A stretch of 64,000 bases of DNA from Desulforhopalus sp. (GCA_030247675.1 JAOTRX010000005.1:124001-188000), one strand, 5' to 3'. Shown: positions 1 to 9,072, numbered from the stretch's first letter. Made by a program: numbers and translations. The notes: generated by a model not told the origin, from the sequence alone.

Positions 1-338
1 TTTTTGTCATCGGCAACCTCTATATCAGAAGCGATCAGGCCGTACTGTGAAAAAGGCTCGTCAAGGCTAGCCACGGCGAGGGGTTCATAAACTAATGACT
101 CCAATCCCATGGGTGCCTCACCTTTCAGGGTGAAGGGGTTCATTTTATCATAGCTGCCTATATCATGCAAAACGAGGGTGCCGCCCTTCGTTGCATCAGG
201 TGAGGTATAGGCAAATCGGCTAAAGCCTTTGGCATATTTAACCTGACCGTCAAGAGATACACCGTGTGTACCAAAGCAATTTGTTGCAAAGTAAAGACCA
301 GCAACAAGAATGAACGTGAAGGTTTTAAAGATCGGCAT
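1..338 (-). CDS. Solute-binding protein of a peptide ABC transporter, N-terminal part (YejA-like)
   Basis: The frame is open from an ATG at 336-338 to the window edge (112 codons), so only the N-terminus is present. It begins with a signal-peptide-like stretch (basic start, hydrophobic residues about 5-20). The mature start reads HGVSLDGQVKYAKGF and then SPDATKGGTLVL, followed by a segment on the pattern D-x-x-NPFTLKG. This resembles family 5 extracellular solute-binding proteins of the YejA/oligopeptide type, which deliver peptides to an inner-membrane ABC importer from the periplasm. The family assignment rests on this N-terminal pattern only; ligand and operon partners lie outside the window. 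It is divergent from leuC. Confidence 0.7.
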   Translation of the reverse strand, partial: MPIFKTFTFILVAGLYFATNCFGTHGVSLDGQVKYAKGFSRFAYTSPDATKGGTLVLHDIGSYDKMNPFTLKGEAPMGLESLVYEPLAVASLDEPFSQYGLIASDIEVADDK

Positions 339-552
339 AATTAGCAACTCTACAGGAAATAATTCATAAAGCTTGGGAGGTTATTGAAACACTCGTGGCG
401 CCGGCTTCCTACAATATCCTGGCGAGAATACCATTTATTGTGTACTGTGTCACACTCTCCAGCCTGACTCAATGAGATTTATTCGATACCGCGCCATGAA
501 ACCCGGACAGTATTGAAACGCTCAACTCCTTTTACATACCGGAGCACACACA

Positions 553-1854
553 ATGGGAAAAACAATAGCTGAAAAGATTTTTGCGACACATCTCCGTGAC
601 CAACCTACCCCGGAGAACATGATTCTAAATCTGGACGTGGTGATGTGTCACGAAATCACTACTCCTATCGCCATTATGGATTTGGTTGAGAAAGGCATGG
701 ATCATGTCTTTGACAGTAGCAAAATCAAGGCAGTCATCGACCACGTTACTCCCGCCAAAGATTCCAAAACCGCAACTCAGGGCAAAATTATGCGTGATTG
801 GGCAAAAAGGCACCAAATTAAAGACTTTTTTGATATTGGCGAAAATGGAGTATGCCACGCGCTGTTTCCGGAAAAAGGTTTTGTCCGACCGGGTTACACT
901 GTCATTATGGGAGATTCGCATACGTGCACTCATGGCGCCTTCGGAGCCTTTGCGGCAGGAGTCGGAACAACTGATCTGGAGGTAGGCATTTATAAGGGTG
1001 TGTGTTCCTTCCGGGCCCCAAAAACCCTGCGTATTAATATTACTGGCTCCTTACAACCAATGGTCGCTGCCAAAGATGTTATCCTGGCGATCATTAGAAA
1101 AATCTCGGTTAATGGAGCAACGGACAAGGTCATCGAATTTGTCGGGCCGGTGGTCGATACATTTAACATGTCCGAACGAATGACTCTCTGCAATATGGCT
1201 GTCGAGGCAGGTGCTACCTGCGGTATCTGTATGCCAGACCGGACTACCGCTGAATTCCTCTGGCCGTTTATTAAAGGTGAGTATCCCTCTCTCGATGCAG
1301 TCGTTGAGGAATATAAAGGCTGGCATTCCGACCCTGATGCGGAGTATGCAGCCTTGCTTAATATCGATGTCAGCGCTCTCGTTCCTCAAGTTACCTTTGC
1401 TTACAAGCCTGATCAGGTGAAAGACATTAACGAGATGGCCGGAACGCACATTGACCAGATTTATATCGGCTCCTGTACCAATGGCCGGATTGAGGACCTC
1501 AGAGATGCGGCAAAAATTCTGAAAGGACGAAAACTGGCTTCGGGAGTGCGAGGAATCGTTACCCCAGCCACACCATTGATCTACAGCATGGCACTTGACG
1601 AGGGTATTATAAAAATCTTCATGGATGCCGGGTTTTGCGTTCTCAATCCGACCTGTGGTGCATGCCTTGGCATGAGTGCCGGAGTCCTTGCGACAGGTGA
1701 AGTGTGTGCCTCAACCACCAATCGAAACTTCAACGGAAGGATGGGAAAAGGTGGAATGGTACATCTTATGAGTCCCTTCTCGGCTGCGGCTGCTGCGATA
1801 ACCGGAGTCATAACCGATCCGCGCGATTTTCAAGAGTCGTTAGGAAATAACTAG
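553..1854 (+). CDS. leuC: 3-isopropylmalate dehydratase, large subunit
   Basis: Large subunit of the cytoplasmic [4Fe-4S] isomerase that converts 2-isopropylmalate to 3-isopropylmalate in leucine synthesis. The 433-residue length fits the shorter LeuC/HACN class rather than the roughly 466-residue enterobacterial form. The aconitase cluster ligands are visible: Cys308 in GSCTNGR and Cys368/Cys371 in PTCGACLG. The GDSHTCTHGAFGAFA substrate-region motif lies around residue 120. GGAG about 8 bases before the ATG supports the start. leuD follows 158 bases downstream on the same strand. leuA and leuB are not in the window. Because the short class includes homoaconitase-like enzymes, the exact substrate is inferred, though pairing with leuD makes isopropylmalate most likely. 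Confidence 0.93.
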   Translation: MGKTIAEKIFATHLRDQPTPENMILNLDVVMCHEITTPIAIMDLVEKGMDHVFDSSKIKAVIDHVTPAKDSKTATQGKIMRDWAKRHQIKDFFDIGENGVCHALFPEKGFVRPGYTVIMGDSHTCTHGAFGAFAAGVGTTDLEVGIYKGVCSFRAPKTLRINITGSLQPMVAAKDVILAIIRKISVNGATDKVIEFVGPVVDTFNMSERMTLCNMAVEAGATCGICMPDRTTAEFLWPFIKGEYPSLDAVVEEYKGWHSDPDAEYAALLNIDVSALVPQVTFAYKPDQVKDINEMAGTHIDQIYIGSCTNGRIEDLRDAAKILKGRKLASGVRGIVTPATPLIYSMALDEGIIKIFMDAGFCVLNPTCGACLGMSAGVLATGEVCASTTNRNFNGRMGKGGMVHLMSPFSAAAAAITGVITDPRDFQESLGNN

Positions 1855-1883
1855 ACCATTTATAATACTGCCTTACGGCTCCA

Positions 1884-1901
1884 CATGCCGTTCCAGGCAT
1901 G
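1884..1901 (+). other. Small hairpin between leuC and leuD
   Basis: CATGCC and GGCATG form a perfect 6-bp stem with a 6-base loop, followed by CTTTT. It could slow or partly end transcription between leuC and leuD or simply be an mRNA stem. The T run is short, so a full terminator is doubtful. Confidence 0.3.
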
Positions 1902-2012
1902 CTTTTGGCCTTGTTATTTTTCTTTCAACGGGTTAGCTGACTACAGCAGCTTGTCTGTGCAAACGAAACTTATGCCCTTGCGGTACAAGAACTAATTATA
2001 GAGGTACTTGCA

Positions 2013-2549
2013 ATGAAAACATTTGGTGGTCCGGCCATCCTTCTGGATAGAAGTGATATCAATACCGACGAAATAATTCCAGCCAAATATCTCACTGAGA
2101 TAACCAAAATGGCCCTTAAACCGCATCTCCTGGAGGATCTACTCCTGGGTGGCCAACCTTTTGCTCCAGCGTCCGAGGTGATGCAACGAACAAGAGTTGT
2201 GATAACACGGGCCAATTTTGGTTGCGGTTCCTCTCGGGAACACGCTGTTTGGGCCTTTGAGGTAAATGATATTAACGTTATTATTGCCGAGAGTTTTGCC
2301 AGGATTTTTCGGCAAAACATGTTCAATTGCGGGATATTGGCAGTGGAACTGAGCAAGGATCAGGTTGATGCTCTCTTCGCCATGCGCGGAGATATTACGA
2401 TCAATATAGATCTTGAGAAAGATCTATTAACGGCATCTTCAACCGATGCATCTCAATCAAGTCTAACGTGTACATTTTCCCTAAATTCTTTTGATAAAGA
2501 ATTGGTTTCAGCTGGTGGCTGGTTGTCCTACGCCGCCCGAAAGTACTAA
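2013..2549 (+). CDS. leuD: 3-isopropylmalate dehydratase, small subunit
   Basis: Swivelling small subunit that completes the LeuCD isomerase. The protein is 178 residues, normal for the short LeuD class (about 165-200). The hallmark NFGCGSSREHAVWA loop lies around residues 69-82 and contributes the residues that contact the substrate hydroxyl and carboxylate. The N-terminal region carries DINTDEIIPAKYL, also typical of the family. GAGG about ten bases before the ATG at 2013 can act as ribosome binding site. The gene ends shortly before a strong convergent terminator at 2572-2627. It is co-oriented with leuC but separated by 158 bases, wider than usual for this pair, so leuD may have some independent control. 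Confidence 0.93.
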   Translation: MKTFGGPAILLDRSDINTDEIIPAKYLTEITKMALKPHLLEDLLLGGQPFAPASEVMQRTRVVITRANFGCGSSREHAVWAFEVNDINVIIAESFARIFRQNMFNCGILAVELSKDQVDALFAMRGDITINIDLEKDLLTASSTDASQSSLTCTFSLNSFDKELVSAGGWLSYAARKY

Positions 2550-2571
2550 ACTGTTGTACTAAGAAACCTAA

Positions 2572-2627
2572 AATAAGAACGCAACGGGCCGGGATCTTTT
2601 CCGATCTCAGCCCGTTGCGTTCTTATT
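2572..2627. terminator. Bidirectional terminator between leuD and the dnaJ-like gene
   Basis: Bases 2572-2589 and 2610-2627 form an 18-bp perfect stem, with an inner GATC-TTTTCC-GATC element in the loop. The outer arms are AATAAGAAC and its complement, so each strand has a moderately T-rich exit. It lies between two converging genes and can serve both. Confidence 0.85.
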
Positions 2628-2640
2628 CCTGAAGAAATGC

Positions 2641-3570
2641 TTATAATCCACAGTCACGCAATTCCTGAATCACCTTCTGCTGTTCTTCTGTTAATTCCTT
2701 GGGAACCTTGACACCTATCCGCACATAAAGGTCTCCTCGTTGCCCCAAAGGACCAATCGGTAACCCATAGTTTTTCAAGCGAAGTCGAGAATCATGGGTT
2801 GTTCCTGGAGCCACCTTAACCATAAATTTTTTACCTTCCAAGGTTTCCACTTCAAGCGAAGTACCAAAGCAGGCCTCGCTGAAGCTAATAAGCTTTTGGG
2901 TTATAAGGTCGTCGCCATCTCTTGAAAAGGTGTCATTAGATTCAATATCAACTTTCAGATAAAGATCACCGGGTGGGCCACCATTGCGCGAGGCTCCCCC
3001 CTGCCCCTGAAGGCGAAGTTTTTTTCCGGCCTCAATCCCCTTAGGAATTTTAACCGATACATTCTGCGGAGTGCCGTTCTTACGCAAGGTTATGGTTCGT
3101 TCCGCTCCATTCAAGACATCTCCAAGGGTGACGGTGATTTGATAGGTCATATCCTGACCTTTCTCCGGCGCACTATGGCATCCACCGCCACATCCACCCT
3201 GTCCGCCCTGATTAAAAAATGATGCAAAGTTATTGCCGCCACCCATGGTGGAGCGAAAATGACCAGACTGGCCACCAGCACCTCCAAAACCAAATTGGCG
3301 AAGCACATCGTTAAGATCAAAGCCACGAAAAATATCCTCTTGGGAATACCGCTGGTGAAAATCCGCGGAGCCGTAGAGATCATATTGTTTCTTCTTTTCC
3401 GGATCGGATAGCACGGCATATGCCTCGTTTATTTCTTTAAACTTCGACTCAGCCTTCTTATCGTCCTTGTTTTTATCCGGGTGATACTTATGCGCAAGTT
3501 TTCTGTACGCCTTCTTAATCTCCGATAAAGAGGAATCCTTTTTTACTCCGAGCAATTCATAGTAATCCAT
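2641..3570 (-). CDS. DnaJ-like co-chaperone without zinc centre (CbpA type)
   Basis: Type II Hsp40 that would stimulate a DnaK ATPase and hand over unfolded clients. The J domain spans residues 1-68 with HPD at 30-32. A Gly/Phe-rich linker follows (about 75-135), then the two beta-sandwich substrate-binding domains and the C-terminal dimer region. The four CxxCxGxG zinc repeats of true DnaJ are absent, and 309 residues matches CbpA/DnaJ class B. An odd feature is a Cys-containing GGCGGGCH stretch near residue 130 inside the G/F linker. The gene lies downstream of ssb with an intervening terminator, so it probably has its own promoter in 3571-3690. No dnaK or grpE is nearby. Confidence 0.9.
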   Translation of the reverse strand: MDYYELLGVKKDSSLSEIKKAYRKLAHKYHPDKNKDDKKAESKFKEINEAYAVLSDPEKKKQYDLYGSADFHQRYSQEDIFRGFDLNDVLRQFGFGGAGGQSGHFRSTMGGGNNFASFFNQGGQGGCGGGCHSAPEKGQDMTYQITVTLGDVLNGAERTITLRKNGTPQNVSVKIPKGIEAGKKLRLQGQGGASRNGGPPGDLYLKVDIESNDTFSRDGDDLITQKLISFSEACFGTSLEVETLEGKKFMVKVAPGTTHDSRLRLKNYGLPIGPLGQRGDLYVRIGVKVPKELTEEQQKVIQELRDCGL

Positions 3571-3690
3571 TGTGGCAAACCAGCAGATTTAGCTTTTAAC
3601 AATCTTCAACTCCCAAGTAATCGTGCAACAGACGATACGAACGGATTGTGGTGCAGTCAATCAACTTTTGGGAGAAATATCATTGGCATT

Positions 3691-3738
3691 AAAAGCAAGA
3701 AGAGCGTGATACCCTTTCAGGTTTCACACTCTTCTTGC
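3691..3738 (-). terminator. Rho-independent terminator of ssb
   Basis: On the minus strand a 15-bp stem (3724-3738 with 3695-3709, one mismatch) is followed by CTTTT. It lies 40 bases past the ssb stop, so it ends the ssb transcript before the dnaJ-like gene. Confidence 0.8.
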
Positions 3739-3778
3739 AACTGACAATGTCGGTGCTGAAAATGTGTCGGGCGAGTTA

Positions 3779-4201
3779 CTAGAACGGAACGTCTTCTCCG
3801 GTACTGCCACCCATTATGCCTCCGAATGGTTCCGGTGGTAAAGGCGGTTGTTCGTAGCCGCCGCCACCATCACCACTGCGCGGGGTAAGATTTTGGACGG
3901 TTGTTGCAATAACTTCGGTGGTATATCGATCGACACCGGCCTGATCTTTCCATTTTCGAGTTTGCAGCCTTCCTTCAACATACACCTTAGAGCCCTTGGA
4001 AAGATAGTTGCCGCAAAATTCAGCACTTTTATCCCAAACTATCACTCTATGCCATTCTGTCTCATCCTGCATATTGCCGTCACGATCTTTCCATTTTCTG
4101 TTAGTAGCAACGCTAAGTGTGGCCACGGCGGTGCCGCTTTGAGTATAGCGAAGCTCTGGATCGGAACCTAAATTTCCTATAAGTATAACCTTGTTGACCA
4201 T
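3779..4201 (-). CDS. ssb: Single-stranded DNA-binding protein
   Basis: Coats single-stranded DNA during replication, repair and recombination and recruits partners through its acidic tail. The 140-residue protein begins with the canonical OB-fold start [35 protein letters not shown] and [16 protein letters not shown] follow in order. A Gly/Pro-rich linker runs from about residue 108, and the protein ends in EDVPF, a slight variant of the usual DDIPF partner-binding tip. Start is supported by GAGGA seven bases upstream. The linker is short compared with E. coli SSB (178 residues). A promoter candidate lies at 4271-4298. Confidence 0.96.
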   Translation of the reverse strand: MVNKVILIGNLGSDPELRYTQSGTAVATLSVATNRKWKDRDGNMQDETEWHRVIVWDKSAEFCGNYLSKGSKVYVEGRLQTRKWKDQAGVDRYTTEVIATTVQNLTPRSGDGGGGYEQPPLPPEPFGGIMGGSTGEDVPF

Positions 4202-4270
4202 GATAGAATCCTCAGATGGTTAAATAAGTTAGCCATGTAATCGAATTTCCCTCGGCTAATGGATACTGCC

Positions 4271-4298
4271 AATATACGAAAGAATGTAGAAAGAACAA
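4271..4298 (-). promoter_or_regulatory. Candidate sigma-70 promoter of ssb
   Basis: On the minus strand TTGTTC (4293-4298) and TATATT (4271-4276) are 16 bases apart, about 70 bases before the ssb start. Both hexamers match the consensus at four or five of six positions. Confidence 0.45.
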
Positions 4299-4350
4299 GA
4301 TCAAATTTGTCGCCCCTAGACTCCCAACCGAGTGGTAAATAGACCAGCTG

Positions 4351-5469
4351 TCAACGAACAGAACGATCCAGCATCTTTGCAAGCCCACCCCTATCGGCGG
4401 GAACGAAGCCCATGACCTCTCGCCAGATCTCTTCACTTTCCATGCAAAAATATATACAGGTGGCCTTATCAGCTTTTTCCTTTAAATGCGAGTAGATATG
4501 CTTATAGAGACTAACCCTTTGCGGCCGGAAATACCTCGATTTGCCGTCAAGCCCGGTGATAAATTCCTGAAAATATATCCTAGACCGAGGAAATCGTTGG
4601 ATTCCGATTTCTTTTAAGTGTGGGAGAAAACGCAAAGCTCCCAAGGATATCCAGGCAATCGACGATGCCGGGACTTTTTCAAAGAGCCTGTTGATCGTTG
4701 CCGTATAACCATCCTGCCATCCCTGATAATCGATGATCGGATCGAAATGAAAAGCCAGCCGATACCCCCAATCAGCACATTGCCGGGCAGCATCAAGCCG
4801 TTCCTCCAGAGTAGCAGAGCGTATTTCATAGCTGGCCATTATATGTGTGCTGTTCAATGACCAGGCTATAATTGTCCGGCCGTTATGGGACAGCCCTTCC
4901 AAATTATCGATGACTGCACTCTTGGTCTTCAGCTCTAGGACTGCATTGGTTTTTTGTCCAATAAATTCAACAAGTGGACGACTCAGGCAGGTTATCCGGT
5001 CAATGGCCAGAGAATCGGTGAATTCTCCGGTGCCAATTCGAAAAAATTGCTGCGGATTTTTCGCTAAAGACTGGGAAAGCTCGTTAAAAAGCTGGCCGGT
5101 ATTGACATGAAAGGTCAACCAGGGTGTATTGAGATATGTCTGGAGAATACAATAAATGCAATCTATTGGACAGTTTGTCCCGGTATTGAGAACCTGATAC
5201 GCACAACATTGGTATTCCCTGGTACCTGGGCAGGGTTTAAAGAAGAGACCTCGATTGTTGCAGAGGTAAAGCTGCTGCTTTCCTGCAGTAAGATTCCCAA
5301 CGAAATCATCACCCAAATCGTTTGGTTTTTGCCGTTCCGGAACAACAAACCATGGAAGTTTTGCCCGAGCAAGAATCTCCTGGGTATAGTCAAGTTCGAG
5401 ACATGATTCTTCTATATACAGTGTATTGATATAGCGTGAAGGATCTTTCCAACTATGGTTCTTCACCAT
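4351..5469 (-). CDS. Radical SAM protein of the spore photoproduct lyase family
   Basis: Radical SAM enzyme whose CX3CX2C cluster motif is Cys100, Cys104 and Cys107 (NCPIDCIYC), followed by ILQTYLN, the pattern seen in spore photoproduct lyase (SplB). The 372-residue length suits that family. In Bacillus, SplB reverses the spore photoproduct thymine dimer. A SplB-like protein in a probable non-spore-former points to repair of another thymine lesion or a different radical reaction. Cysteines at 70, 80, 88 and 89 lie ahead of the cluster motif and could be extra ligands. It is downstream of nothing obvious and runs toward ssb; 4202-4350 separates the two. Family confident, substrate unknown. 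Confidence 0.78.
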   Translation of the reverse strand: MVKNHSWKDPSRYINTLYIEESCLELDYTQEILARAKLPWFVVPERQKPNDLGDDFVGNLTAGKQQLYLCNNRGLFFKPCPGTREYQCCAYQVLNTGTNCPIDCIYCILQTYLNTPWLTFHVNTGQLFNELSQSLAKNPQQFFRIGTGEFTDSLAIDRITCLSRPLVEFIGQKTNAVLELKTKSAVIDNLEGLSHNGRTIIAWSLNSTHIMASYEIRSATLEERLDAARQCADWGYRLAFHFDPIIDYQGWQDGYTATINRLFEKVPASSIAWISLGALRFLPHLKEIGIQRFPRSRIYFQEFITGLDGKSRYFRPQRVSLYKHIYSHLKEKADKATCIYFCMESEEIWREVMGFVPADRGGLAKMLDRSVR

Positions 5470-5785
5470 TACCTCCCATTCTGAAAAGATTTTCCGCCTA
5501 AAAAATTGGCTTAAACAATCAGTGGTAATGCCAGGACATCTGAAGGCATTTTCGAGAAATTGCCAGGCCTGACACGGACGATACTTATACCAGTTCCACC
5601 CCCACTACACTATTTTTTTATTGAATTACTATCAACAACACTTACTTTACTCATTGTTTTTTTTAAATATATTATATTCATTAGGTGTGGCAGACTTTGC
5701 TCCCTATGCTGTATATTAAAAAACCTCAAAGACATATATCCCTTCCACTAGTGGAAGTCTTAGTTTTGCTTCAAACGGTTGACCA
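5470..5785. other. AT-rich divergent intergenic region
   Basis: This 316-base gap separates the SplB-like gene (minus) from the RNase G gene (plus). Bases 5620-5700 are very A+T-rich, including TTTTTTTTAAATATATTATATTC-type sequence cut here to its character, and probably hold promoters. I see no open frame of note. A perfect palindrome at 5742-5757 is listed separately. Confidence 0.5.
5742..5757. promoter_or_regulatory. Perfect 16-bp palindrome ahead of the RNase G gene
   Basis: CTTCCACTAGTGGAAG is fully self-complementary and ends 28 bases before the RNase G start codon. Its position suits an operator or a short 5'-leader stem. RNase E of E. coli controls its own mRNA through leader stems, which makes a leader function conceivable here, but that is an inference. 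Confidence 0.4.
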
Positions 5786-7282
5786 ATGGCTACGGAAATA
5801 CTCATTAACGCTACAAGCTACGAGGTGCGTCTTGCGCTTGTAGAGGACGGAAATCTCAGCGAATTTCACATGCAGCGCCCCACTGAGAAGGGCCTCATGG
5901 GGAATGTTTACAAGGGCAAGGTGGTCAGAGTATTGCCCGGAATGCAAGCTGCTTTCGTCGATATCGGCCTTGAACGCACTGGCTTTCTTTACGTTGACGA
6001 CATATGCCTTTCCTCAGATTCGCCAGAATATAGTCCCTGCATCACCGATTGTGCTCTAGCGAACCCTCGTGCCCAAGGCAAGCATATCGAGGACATTCTC
6101 CGTGAAGGTCAAGACATTCTCGTCCAGGTCAGCAAAGATCCTATAGGCACCAAGGGAGCAAGACTTACCTGTCATATTACCTTGCCATGCCGCAATCTCG
6201 TTTTTATTCCTCTGACCGATCATATTGGTGTTTCACGAAAGATCGAAAATGAAGAAATACGTACCCAACTAAAAGTACTTATAGAAGAAATGCGCCCCCA
6301 AGGCTCTGGTTTTATAGTTCGAACCGTAGCTGAGCATGCCAGCAGAGAAGAGCTTGAGGCGGACATGGAGTATCTCATGCTCCTCTGGGAAAGTATCATT
6401 GATCGATCACTCACCATGGAAGCCCCGTGCATAGTGCATGAAGACCTTGACATCACCCTCCGGTCGATTCGCGATTTCTTTACCCGGGACGTCGATGCCC
6501 TGATAATTGACGACCAGAATGCCTACGAGAAACTCCTCGCCCATGTAAAAATCTTTGCCCCACTATTAGCAGAAAAAATCACTCTTTACGATGACAGCAC
6601 CCCCCTGTTTGAAGCCAATAATATTGAAGTCGAGATCACACGCGCTATTGAGAAAAAGGTCTGGCTGCGATCCGGTGGGTATATCATTATTGAAAGTACT
6701 GAGGCCTTGTCTGTCATTGATGTAAATACAGGAAGATATGTCGGGAAGAGTGATCTTAATGACACCATTTTCAAGACCAATATGGAGGCGGCCATTGAAA
6801 TAGCCTACCAGTTGCGACTGCGAAATATCGGTGGAATAATCATTATTGATTTCATCGATATGGAGGATGATGGCCATCGGGAAGAACTGTATGCAACCTT
6901 CAAAGAAGCTGTCAAAAAAGATAAAAGCCGAATCAACATTCTGAAGCTCTCTGAATTCGGCCTCGTGCAAATGACCCGCAAAAGAAATAGTGAGAATTTA
7001 CACCAATTGATGTGTGAGCCATGCCACTATTGCGCCGGGGAAGGTATGATAAAATCGCGACGAACCATTTGTTACGATATCTTCAGAAAAATCACCCGTC
7101 ACTCACGAAAGCATAAAGGCACGACCATAACACTCAGGGTTCATCCCAAATTAGCGGACCTTTTACATAATGAAGAGGAGTTGACTAAAGCGCGGGTTGA
7201 AAAAGAAATTGGTAAACGAATTATTGTTGCCCCTTCGAAAGATTTACACATCGAAAAATATGAAATTATCTGGCAGAAATAA
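5786..7282 (+). CDS. rng: Ribonuclease G/E family endoribonuclease
   Basis: Endoribonuclease that cuts single-stranded AU-rich RNA, in rRNA maturation and mRNA turnover. The 498-residue length fits RNase G (about 489) and lacks the long C-terminal scaffold of RNase E. An S1-like RNA-binding domain spans about residues 38-125 (GNVYKGKVVRVLPGMQAAFVD). The catalytic Mg2+ aspartates are Asp312 in SVIDVNTGRY and Asp355 in IIIDFIDM. The zinc-link cysteines Cys410/Cys413 (CEPCHYC) are present. The S1 domain has a short insert around residues 68-92. The product acts in the cytoplasm. An M23 peptidase gene follows 107 bases downstream. Confidence 0.93.
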   Translation: MATEILINATSYEVRLALVEDGNLSEFHMQRPTEKGLMGNVYKGKVVRVLPGMQAAFVDIGLERTGFLYVDDICLSSDSPEYSPCITDCALANPRAQGKHIEDILREGQDILVQVSKDPIGTKGARLTCHITLPCRNLVFIPLTDHIGVSRKIENEEIRTQLKVLIEEMRPQGSGFIVRTVAEHASREELEADMEYLMLLWESIIDRSLTMEAPCIVHEDLDITLRSIRDFFTRDVDALIIDDQNAYEKLLAHVKIFAPLLAEKITLYDDSTPLFEANNIEVEITRAIEKKVWLRSGGYIIIESTEALSVIDVNTGRYVGKSDLNDTIFKTNMEAAIEIAYQLRLRNIGGIIIIDFIDMEDDGHREELYATFKEAVKKDKSRINILKLSEFGLVQMTRKRNSENLHQLMCEPCHYCAGEGMIKSRRTICYDIFRKITRHSRKHKGTTITLRVHPKLADLLHNEEELTKARVEKEIGKRIIVAPSKDLHIEKYEIIWQK

Positions 7283-7389
7283 CGGATTCCCTTCATATAC
7301 CCTTAGGTCTACGTTTATTTTTAGCAGACAAACTGTTCAACGCACTTCAAACAAACACTTGACATCCACATAAGGACAAAGCTTAGAAG

Positions 7390-8760
7390 ATGGCATTAAG
7401 CACCAATAGATATATTGCTAGTCACACAACAATTTTTATTATTCTTGGACTTGTTCTAGGCGTTACCGGAATAGTTCTTTTCATTCTCTTTTTCGAGGGT
7501 GAACCTCCCGTTGTGAAGCTCGATCAACCGGGGGATCATATTGGCAAAAAAGGGGTTACTCGTTATTCGGTAACCGATGCGCAAAGTGGTTTACGGAGCA
7601 TTACCGTTTGGGGATCACAGGGCGATGTGAAGAAGGTTTTGCATTCAGTAACGTTCCCGAGAACTTCATACACCGGTAAAATCGGACCTACAGAGGCAAC
7701 AGAAAATTTAACCTTCGACACCAAGAAAGAGGGCTTTATCGATGGCCCAATGAATATACGATTTGAGGCAGTCGATTACTCCATGCGATGGCTGCAGGGA
7801 AACAAGACAATTATCAGCAAAGATGTGACAGTGGATACAGTCCCGCCACAACTGCAAATCCTTCAAAGCGAAAAATATATATCTCCAGGCGGAGCTGGAA
7901 TCGCCATTTATCGTTTATCAGACAATAAAAGTGCAAGCGGTGTTACTATAAACGGTCGGTTTCACCCAGGTTTTCCAGTCGGTGACGGAAGAGACGATAC
8001 TTACATCAGCTATTTTGCCCTTCCGTATGATGCGCAGCGAATTGAAAATCTGACTGTCTCTGCCACCGATCAAGCAGGAAACGAGACTACTACGCCATTT
8101 ACTACTGTATTCAAAGCTGTTTCGCAAAAGACCGATACCATCACTATCAGCGAAAATTTTCTTGGCAGCAAAATACCGGAATTTCAGCAATATTATCCCG
8201 AAATGCAGGGAGAGTTTATAGACCAGTACCTCTATACCAACAGCACAGTCAGAGATCAAAATAATAAGAAAATCAGTGAACTCTGTCGGAATCCTCTGCC
8301 AATGCGACTTTGGAAAGGCAATTTTGGCCGAATGCCTGGCAGTCCTCGGGCTGGTTTTGCCGATCACAGAAGTTACATGTATAACGGCAAGATCGTTGAC
8401 AACCAGGTGCATCTTGGTGTCGATATCGCTTCAACCAATCGAGCGGAGGTTCGTGCAGCCAATAAAGGAAAAATTGTTTTCGCTGATTATCTTGGTATTT
8501 ATGGCAATATGATCCTTATTGATCATGGACAGGGGATTTTCAGTCTCTATTCACATCTCAGTCAAATGAATGTTGCTCCAGGTGATGAGGTTGATAAAAA
8601 GACTGCCATTGGCTTAACGGGAACGACGGGAATGGCTGGGGGGGATCACTTGCATTTTTCTATGCTCGTGAATGGTATTTTTGTTACACCGAGGGAGTGG
8701 TGGGACGAGCATTGGATTGAGGTAACTATTGAAGCCCCGCTCAGCCATTCTAAATTTTAA
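7390..8760 (+). CDS. Membrane-anchored M23 family metallopeptidase
   Basis: Probable murein hydrolase or endopeptidase acting in the periplasm. One N-terminal membrane helix spans about residues 13-36, with the rest exported. The middle (about 40-290) is beta-rich and unassigned. The C-terminal LytM/M23 domain (about 335-440) carries the zinc motif HLGVD (His341, Asp345) and the second motif HLHF (His420, His422), so the active site looks intact. Degradative M23 enzymes are often kept in check by partner proteins; none is recognisable next to it. It follows the RNase G gene on the same strand and is followed by a hairpin at 8820-8847. Confidence 0.85.
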   Translation: MALSTNRYIASHTTIFIILGLVLGVTGIVLFILFFEGEPPVVKLDQPGDHIGKKGVTRYSVTDAQSGLRSITVWGSQGDVKKVLHSVTFPRTSYTGKIGPTEATENLTFDTKKEGFIDGPMNIRFEAVDYSMRWLQGNKTIISKDVTVDTVPPQLQILQSEKYISPGGAGIAIYRLSDNKSASGVTINGRFHPGFPVGDGRDDTYISYFALPYDAQRIENLTVSATDQAGNETTTPFTTVFKAVSQKTDTITISENFLGSKIPEFQQYYPEMQGEFIDQYLYTNSTVRDQNNKKISELCRNPLPMRLWKGNFGRMPGSPRAGFADHRSYMYNGKIVDNQVHLGVDIASTNRAEVRAANKGKIVFADYLGIYGNMILIDHGQGIFSLYSHLSQMNVAPGDEVDKKTAIGLTGTTGMAGGDHLHFSMLVNGIFVTPREWWDEHWIEVTIEAPLSHSKF

Positions 8761-8819
8761 TAATTACGTATCGTATCAAGAGAATTTCTTGTAAAACTGT
8801 GTGGACATAATGAACAATC

Positions 8820-8847
8820 GCGCCATCAAGTTTTAGTTTGATGGCGC
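8820..8847. terminator. Hairpin between converging genes
   Basis: GCGCCATCAA (8820-8829) and TTGATGGCGC (8838-8847) form a 10-bp perfect stem with an 8-base loop. It lies between the M23 peptidase gene and the convergent small zinc-ribbon gene. Neither side has a clear T run, so it may block transcription from both sides without being a classic intrinsic terminator. Confidence 0.5.
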
Positions 8848-8904
8848 TTGAGGGGTGTGCCGGGATAGGCAAGAACAACAGGCTATCAAGCAAAAAATAT
8901 CGCT

Positions 8905-9072
8905 TTAGTCCTCGAAATCATAATCTGAATGCCCACAAAGGGAACAGCGGAGGGTTTGGTCATGACGGTCAAAGATCCATTGCCACCCTTTTTCCTTGAT
9001 CGCGTCCTCTTCTTCGACGCCGCAAGTGATGCAAACCCATTTATCGCCCTCTGCTGTTTCAAACAAATGCAT
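8905..9072 (-). CDS. 55-residue zinc-ribbon protein, function unknown
   Basis: A short frame runs from ATG at 9070-9072 to TAA at 8905-8907. GAGG six bases upstream is a good ribosome binding site. The product has two CxxC pairs, Cys14/Cys17 (CITC) and Cys43/Cys46 (CSLC), spaced as in a zinc ribbon, with a Trp-containing middle and an acidic C-terminus (DYDFED). No function can be assigned. Small zinc ribbons of this kind can bind nucleic acid or protein partners. It is alone on its strand, between the M23 peptidase gene and the lptF-like gene. The two cysteine pairs and the ribosome site make it more than a chance frame. Confidence 0.7.
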   Translation of the reverse strand: MHLFETAEGDKWVCITCGVEEEDAIKEKGWQWIFDRHDQTLRCSLCGHSDYDFED

